From JBBIWA01 sp037439425 (lineage in GTDB: Bacteria; Acidobacteriota; Blastocatellia; RBC074): a stretch of DNA of 7,810 nt. Positions 5,198 through 7,810 of the stretch are shown piece after piece (the stretch's first letter is position 1; each line of letters opens with the position of its first letter). Under the pieces are notes generated by a model. That model made no database searches, was not told the DNA's origin, and saw nothing but the letters and a program-made list of their open reading frames with translations. Both the position numbers and the translations under genes were made by a program. The DNA is taken from NCBI GenBank assembly GCA_037439425.1, contig JBBIWA010000124.1:1-7810 (forward strand). The letters are read 5' to 3'.

Positions 5198-7251
5198 AGA
5201 AAACTGGGGCCAAGCGCGCTATTGTACACTACTATGCGGTTTTTGCCCTGTTTTTTTGCAGCGTAGAGGGCCAGGTCGGCGGCGCGGATGACTTTGTGGG
5301 CAGTATGAAGGGTGGGACTGAGGGCGGCCACTCCCACACTGATAGTGACAGGTTGGAGAGCCGCCGCGTTTCCACTACTGAAATAGCGTTCGACTTCGCG
5401 GCGCAGGCGTTCGGCCAGAGCGGCGGCGGCTGATAGCTCGGTCTCCGGCAAGACGAGGCTGAATTCTTCGCCACCATAGCGCGCTGCCATGTCGGAATTC
5501 CGGAGCGATCCCCGAATACATTGTGCCGTCGCTCGTAGTACCTCGTCGCCTGCCTGATGGCCGAAGGTGTCGTTGTAGGACTTGAATCCGTCAATGTCAA
5601 TCATGACGAAAGAGAGTGGATAATGATAACGCTTGGAGCGTTCAACCTCTTCAGCAAATCGCTCTTCCAGATGCCGGCGGTTGAGCAAGCCAGTCAGCGG
5701 GTCAGTAATTGACATCAGTTGAAAGCGTTGCGCTTTCTCGCGCAAGGAGACCCGTTCCAGCGCTGCCGCCACGTGTGGGGCAATGCTTCTGAGCCAGTTC
5801 AGATCGCTAGGATTATAGCTCCCGCCGCCAGCCCGATCGGTCAGGTTGAGCACGCCAATGCGGCGCTCACCGCTCTGGATTGGGAAACTGATGAAGGAGC
5901 GTGTGCGACAATTGCCCCGCGCACGCGCGGCAGCCCAGCTATCTTCGCTCAGCTCACGGACCAGTAACGGTTCACCACGCTCCAGTACGGCCCCGGCGAT
6001 ACCCTCGCCCAGGCGCACTCTGACGTTGTTGACCACTTCGTCGCTCAGCCCGCGCGAGGCTTTGAAGACCAGCTCTTGCGATTCCTCCTCCAGCACCAGC
6101 AACGAGGCGCGCTCGGCCCGCAGTACTTCGACCACTTGCTGGAGGATCGCCGAATAGACCTGATTCGGCTCTGAGAGAGCTGCCAGCTGACGGGCAAAAT
6201 CTTGCCACTGAGCGATGGCTTGCGCGCGTTCATTAACTTCACTCCGCAGCCGTGCCAGTTCCAATGGCACAATAATGCTCTCCCCCAGCTCCAACAATTC
6301 CTTGCGCGCTTGTGGCTCAAGCAGCGTGTCCAGTATCAGCAACACCCCACTTAGCTCTTCACCGATGAAAAGTGGAAAGGCCTCCGCCACCGTGAAGTCA
6401 AGCTGCCTCCGCAACCAGGCCTTCTCCTCAGGATTGAGCTGCAGTGGCTGTGGAAGGGGATTCTGCTGTCGCAGCCGCTGAAGCAACGGATGATCAGCCT
6501 GCAGGCTAAGATTGATCAACTGCTCGCGTTTCTCGCCCCCAGCGGCGCGGACGACCCATTGCTGGTCGCTGCGCATGATCAAAGCAGCAGAGCGGAGGCG
6601 AAAGCGGGGACCAAACAAGCGCAAAGCTTCCCGGCAGCCTTGCTCAAATGAGCCGTTAAAGTAAGCTTCCAGTTGCTCTAGTGAAATTGACTCTGGGGCG
6701 GCAAAGTCACGCTGTTCGATCAAGGGAACCGCTTGGCCAAACTGTTGACGAGCCGCGCTGAGGATCAGTTGTGAAGCACGCTCCATTTCCTGCGCATCGG
6801 TGAACTTGAGATTCCGGTAAAGCGCCGCCCCCAGGTGCTTGCCCAGCATCTGCTCGCGCTGGAGAAATTCACTGTAATCGCGGACCGAAAGAAAGGCACG
6901 CCCCCCGATGATGACCAGAGGTGCTTCTGCAGCGGCAGGCTTGACTTGAAAGGCGAAGCAATGAAGATTGGCATGACAGCGGTAAGTGATCATTCCACCG
7001 GCGGCCAACGCCCGCTCACGCGCGCGCCCACAAAACTCGGCGCAGAGCCGTGATTTTTCAGCATCAGCTTGGAAGACCTGGCAGATACTGGTATTGTTGG
7101 CCGCTTCGCCGACAAAACGGTTCTCCTCCCCAACCGTGATCAGGGCGAGATTAGTGCTGGCGGCCAGCGCTTGTTGATCCGCCAGCCACTTCTGCACTTG
7201 ATCTGGTGATGAAGCAGTGCCTTTGCGAATTCTTGGGGTTTCCAGATACAT
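5194..7251 (-). CDS. PocR-type sensor / GAF / GGDEF diguanylate cyclase
   Basis: A 685-residue cytoplasmic protein that should make cyclic di-GMP from two GTP. Residues about 22-175 look like a PocR sensory domain with a cysteine cluster (Cys57, Cys70, Cys74, Cys92, plus Cys98; YRCHANLHCF), which could hold a metal, cluster or small ligand. Residues about 200-335 look like a divergent GAF (SAALIMRSDQQW, FPLFIGEELSGVLLILD). Residues 355-500 are a clear GAF (LVFKASRGL, VRLGEGIAGAVLERGEPLLV, FPIQSGERRIGVLNL). Residues 510-680 are GGDEF: SITDPLTGLLNRR, metal-binding IDIDGFK (Asp552/Asp554), NDTFGHQAGD, and GGEEF at 593-597. RNSD (584-587), five residues before GGEEF, is an inhibitory I-site, so product feedback is expected. 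Start is ATG 7251, with only a weak GGCGA upstream. The leader is full of inverted repeats. It is first in the operon with the ATPase gene. No EAL or HD-GYP domain is present. Confidence 0.93.
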   Translation of the reverse strand: MYLETPRIRKGTASSPDQVQKWLADQQALAASTNLALITVGEENRFVGEAANNTSICQVFQADAEKSRLCAEFCGRARERALAAGGMITYRCHANLHCFAFQVKPAAAEAPLVIIGGRAFLSVRDYSEFLQREQMLGKHLGAALYRNLKFTDAQEMERASQLILSAARQQFGQAVPLIEQRDFAAPESISLEQLEAYFNGSFEQGCREALRLFGPRFRLRSAALIMRSDQQWVVRAAGGEKREQLINLSLQADHPLLQRLRQQNPLPQPLQLNPEEKAWLRRQLDFTVAEAFPLFIGEELSGVLLILDTLLEPQARKELLELGESIIVPLELARLRSEVNERAQAIAQWQDFARQLAALSEPNQVYSAILQQVVEVLRAERASLLVLEEESQELVFKASRGLSDEVVNNVRVRLGEGIAGAVLERGEPLLVRELSEDSWAAARARGNCRTRSFISFPIQSGERRIGVLNLTDRAGGGSYNPSDLNWLRSIAPHVAAALERVSLREKAQRFQLMSITDPLTGLLNRRHLEERFAEEVERSKRYHYPLSFVMIDIDGFKSYNDTFGHQAGDEVLRATAQCIRGSLRNSDMAARYGGEEFSLVLPETELSAAAALAERLRREVERYFSSGNAAALQPVTISVGVAALSPTLHTAHKVIRAADLALYAAKKQGKNRIVVYNSALGPSFL

Positions 7252-7257
7252 CTTCGC

Positions 7258-7269
7258 CGGTAATTACCG
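7258..7269. promoter_or_regulatory. 12-bp perfect palindrome just before the GGDEF start
   Basis: CGGTAATTACCG is perfectly self-complementary and lies 6 bp upstream of the ATG at 7251, overlapping the ribosome-binding region and touching the end of the long inverted repeat. It could be an operator for a dimeric regulator or an RNA hairpin that hides the start. Which one is not decidable from sequence. Confidence 0.4.
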
Positions 7270-7374
7270 CGAGGGGCGCAGCTACTGAGGAAGACGAAAG
7301 ACATAAGACAAAAAGCCCAGTTGCTGCTGGTCTCTTTTGCCTTGTCCCTTTCGTCCGGAAGCACGCCCCTCGCG
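7268..7374. repeat. Long imperfect inverted repeat in the GGDEF leader
   Basis: The outer arms CGCGAGGGGCG (7268-7278) and CGCCCCTCGCG (7364-7374) match perfectly over 11 bp. Inside, GACGAAAG pairs with CTTTCGTC, CAAAA with TTTTG, and CCAG with CTGG at the apex. Several A/G differences between the arms become G-U pairs in a minus-strand transcript, which is the sense of the downstream gene. The arms are themselves heptad-like (GACGAAA, GACATAA, GACAAAA). The 3' arm ends 16 nt before the GGDEF start, so the structure would lie in its 5' leader if transcription begins upstream of it. Confidence 0.65.
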
Positions 7375-7378
7375 CCAT

Positions 7379-7460
7379 GCGGCTTGCTCTTAGACTGGAC
7401 GCTGCGCCGGGGCAAACGTCAGCCTTGTCCAGTCTCGCGCGCGATCTAAAGGCAAGCCGC
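7379..7460. repeat. Second long inverted repeat with a palindromic insertion
   Basis: GCGGCTTGC (7379-7387) matches GCAAGCCGC (7452-7460), and AGACTGGAC (7392-7400) matches GTCCAGTCT (7427-7435); both are perfect 9-bp pairs. An inner GCTG/CAGC stem (7401-7404, 7420-7423) caps the fold. The right arm carries about 12 extra bases centred on the palindrome TCGCGCGCGA (7435-7444). It begins 4 bp after the first long repeat, making a double hairpin. Confidence 0.65.
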
Positions 7461-7732
7461 CTGAATATCTCGCTTGCTGTCGCCTGAGCCGCCCTGGCCA
7501 TAGCCTTGCATCTGCGATTATCGCAAAGTGTCCACGCGGTTGAAAGCGCTAACAGGCAGCCTCGCTCTTCCTCTTTTAAACTGCTAAAGCAGTTTCATTT
7601 CCAGGACAGACAGGGGCTTCGAGAGAAATGCAGCTTGAATTGAGAGAGACTGCGACCGCTCACTCAAAGGAAGGATGGTTCAAGGGTGCACGTCACGATT
7701 GTAGGGTCAAAAGAAGATCGGTTGAAGCCTTA
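7461..7732. other. Gene-free stretch with small hairpins only
   Basis: I see no gene with family resemblance, no tRNA and no convincing promoter on either strand. Two short dyads stand out: TGCGAT-T-ATCGCA at 7513-7525, and AAACTGC-TAAA-GCAGTTT at 7578-7595. The rest is unremarkable mixed-composition sequence. A promoter for the GGDEF operon presumably lies here or within the long repeats, but no good -35/-10 pair was found. Confidence 0.5.
7578..7595. repeat. Perfect 7-bp hairpin AAACTGC/GCAGTTT
   Basis: The arms are 7578-7584 and 7589-7595 with a TAAA loop. In the plus direction CATTTCC follows, in the minus direction AAAGAGG, so neither side has a proper U-tract. It could be a weak terminator for a gene to the left on the plus strand, but none exists; a dispersed hairpin repeat is as likely. 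Confidence 0.35.
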
Positions 7733-7794
7733 GCCCCGCTAGGGGCGCCGGAGTAGAGGAAGCTCTCGCCCACCAGCCCCAGCCGGGGCGAGCT
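7733..7794. repeat. Pair of REP-like GCCCC/GGGGC palindromes
   Basis: Two units have the same 5-bp stem and a 4-nt loop: GCCCC-GCTA-GGGGC (7733-7746) and GCCCC-AGCC-GGGGC (7776-7789), starting 43 bp apart. The second is nested in a wider pairing, AGCTCTCGCC (7761-7770) with GGCGAGCT (7787-7794). The form resembles dispersed REP/BIME-like intergenic repeats. The array may continue past the right edge. Confidence 0.5.
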
Positions 7795-7810
7795 GTCTAT
7801 AGCAAGCAGT

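Noticed and set aside
7309..7340. CCAG-CAGCAA-CTGG followed by GCTTTTTG on the minus strand, read as an intrinsic terminator
   Set aside because: The stem is only 4 bp and the T-run is better explained as part of the 3' arm of the longer inverted repeat at 7268-7374.
7252..7460. Known riboswitch (c-di-GMP GEMM or cobalamin) in the GGDEF leader
   Set aside because: I could not find the conserved core motifs of these classes; only generic long hairpins are seen.
7151..7501. ORFs on both strands upstream of the GGDEF gene (also 7140-7415 minus and 7206-7487 plus)
   Set aside because: They lie on the long inverted repeats, have low-complexity, arginine- and serine-rich products and no family resemblance, and they overlap the GGDEF start.

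Overview
This is a bacterial window in which every gene I can support lies on the minus strand, so genes read from right to left. GC content is moderate. The gene types (PocR-GAF-GGDEF receptor, cyclase-family hydrolase, DinB, alkyltransferase-like protein, YbjQ, IscB relic) and the degenerate 7-bp intergenic repeats suggest a free-living bacterium with a repeat-rich genome, perhaps Acidobacteriota/Blastocatellia-like. That placement is a low-confidence guess and no marker gene settles it.

Layout from right to left. 7252-7810 has no gene and is dense in inverted repeats: two GCCCC/GGGGC palindromes at the right edge, small hairpins, then two back-to-back long imperfect inverted repeats (7379-7460 and 7268-7374) that end just before the first gene. 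5194-7251 encodes a PocR-type sensor / GAF / GGDEF diguanylate cyclase with an intact GGEEF and I-site. A short gap leads to 2857-5151, a 764-residue P-loop ATPase. Its C-terminus looks like an RsbW/anti-sigma histidine-kinase-type fold whose nucleotide-binding boxes are all degenerate. Together these two look like a signalling operon: an input and second-messenger enzyme followed by an NTP-driven switch with a protein-binding tail. The function is inferred.

Next come four small, closely spaced genes: a cyclase/arylformamidase-like metal hydrolase (2131-2763), a DinB-family metalloprotein (1612-2079), an alkyltransferase-like protein with PWHRV in place of PCHRV (1087-1491) and a YbjQ-family protein (642-1052). 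A hairpin after the last gene (578-598) is a plausible terminator.

The left edge is the most striking part. At 1-279, minus strand, lies the N-terminus of an IscB/RRXRR nuclease (OMEGA system) that is cut by the window edge and carries a one-base frameshift near its start codon. Directly upstream, at about 280-447, is its HEARO/omega-RNA with stem-loops and a ribosome-binding sequence. The outer end of the omega-RNA abuts a degenerate heptanucleotide array (454-508). If the guide is taken from flanking DNA, as in other IscB elements, it would come from or next to this repeat.
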